Source: Acetobacteraceae bacterium (GTDB taxonomy: Bacteria > Pseudomonadota > Alphaproteobacteria > Acetobacterales > Acetobacteraceae). From it: DNA of 5,700 nucleotides. Where the stretch lies: contig CANFIE010000277.1 of the NCBI GenBank assembly GCA_947446625.1, forward strand, positions 1-5,700, given 5' to 3'. Positions within the stretch are counted from its first letter, which is position 1. Every line of letters starts with the position of its first letter. Below are positions 5,499 to 5,700 of this stretch, in pieces. The notes under the pieces are model-generated. The model did no database searches. It was not told the DNA's origin and worked only from the letters and a program-made list of their open reading frames with translations. The position numbers and the translations under genes were made by a program.

Positions 5499-5700
5499 AT
5501 GAACGACCTGATTCGCCTGACCGCCACCGAGGCGACGCAACTGCTGGCCCAGGGGAAGGTTTCCCCGCTGGAGTTGGTGGAGGCCGCCGCCGCGCGCATC
5601 GCGCTGGTGGAGCCGCTGGTGAACGCGCTGCCGACGCTGTGCCTGGACCGCGCCCGCGACCACGCGAAGGCGCTGATGGCCGGGCAGCGGCGCGAGGCCG
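5499..5700 (+). CDS. Amidase-signature family protein, N-terminal fragment (cut by window end)
   Basis: The first 67 residues of a gene that runs off the window. The opening, MNDLIRLTATEATQLLAQGK followed by VSPLELVEAAAARI and a segment like EPLVNALPTLCLDRARDHA, is the usual helical N-terminus of the amidase-signature family (GatA, AtzF and many broad amidases): L(s)A.E....(l)..G..S..EL(v)(e)A...RI......(l)NA. The catalytic Ser-cisSer-Lys triad and the Gly/Ser-rich signature would lie beyond the window, so activity and substrate cannot be judged. GatA is possible, but with no gatC or gatB in view a stand-alone amidase is at least as likely. It starts 140 bases after der, beyond a terminator, so it is probably its own transcription unit. 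Confidence 0.85.
   Translation, partial: MNDLIRLTATEATQLLAQGKVSPLELVEAAAARIALVEPLVNALPTLCLDRARDHAKALMAGQRREA

Noticed and set aside
5469..5663. 64-codon minus-strand frame opposite the amidase start
   Set aside because: Shadow of the amidase N-terminus, which has a strong ribosome site and family-typical sequence.
1..5700. CRISPR array, transposon, prophage, tRNA or rRNA
   Set aside because: No regularly spaced repeat array, transposase-like protein, phage gene or tRNA-like fold with its conserved arms was seen on either strand.

Overview
This is a GC-rich, ordinary housekeeping stretch of a bacterial chromosome. High GC3, the style of the proteins and the gene order all suggest an alphaproteobacterium, probably Rhodospirillales/Acetobacteraceae (Roseomonas-like). 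That placement is inference from protein character; no search was run.

Layout: (1) 1-105 is a leader, or perhaps the end of an upstream gene, with a strong ribosome binding site. (2) 106-1425 (+) is a dihydroorotase of the amidohydrolase superfamily (pyrimidine synthesis). (3) 1422-1742 (-) is a small cysteine-containing lipoprotein whose stop codon overlaps the dihydroorotase stop. (4) 1743-1849 is a divergent intergenic region with a plausible sigma70 promoter for the next block. (5) 1850-2500, 2528-3868 and 3985-5358 (+) encode a YfgM-like single-pass membrane TPR protein, a BamB-like beta-propeller lipoprotein and the double GTPase Der. This is the same order as yfgM-bamB-der in Escherichia coli. 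(6) 5359-5498 is an intergenic region with a terminator and a two-copy 27-bp structured repeat. (7) 5499 to the window end (+) is the N-terminus of an amidase-signature protein, cut by the window edge.

How the genes fit together: the YfgM-like and BamB-like products are envelope proteins. In E. coli YfgM is an ancillary partner of the SecYEG translocon and BamB belongs to the outer-membrane beta-barrel assembly machine. Der acts in 50S ribosome assembly. The block thus couples envelope protein biogenesis to ribosome maturation. The dihydroorotase and the amidase look like independent metabolic genes on either side.

I found no clear new multi-gene system. The observations most worth following are the 27-bp tandem repeat after der, whose two copies differ in ways that keep a hairpin paired; the small antisense lipoprotein with four non-lipid cysteines; and the hairpin-plus-T-run between bamB and der, which leaves almost no room for a separate der promoter.
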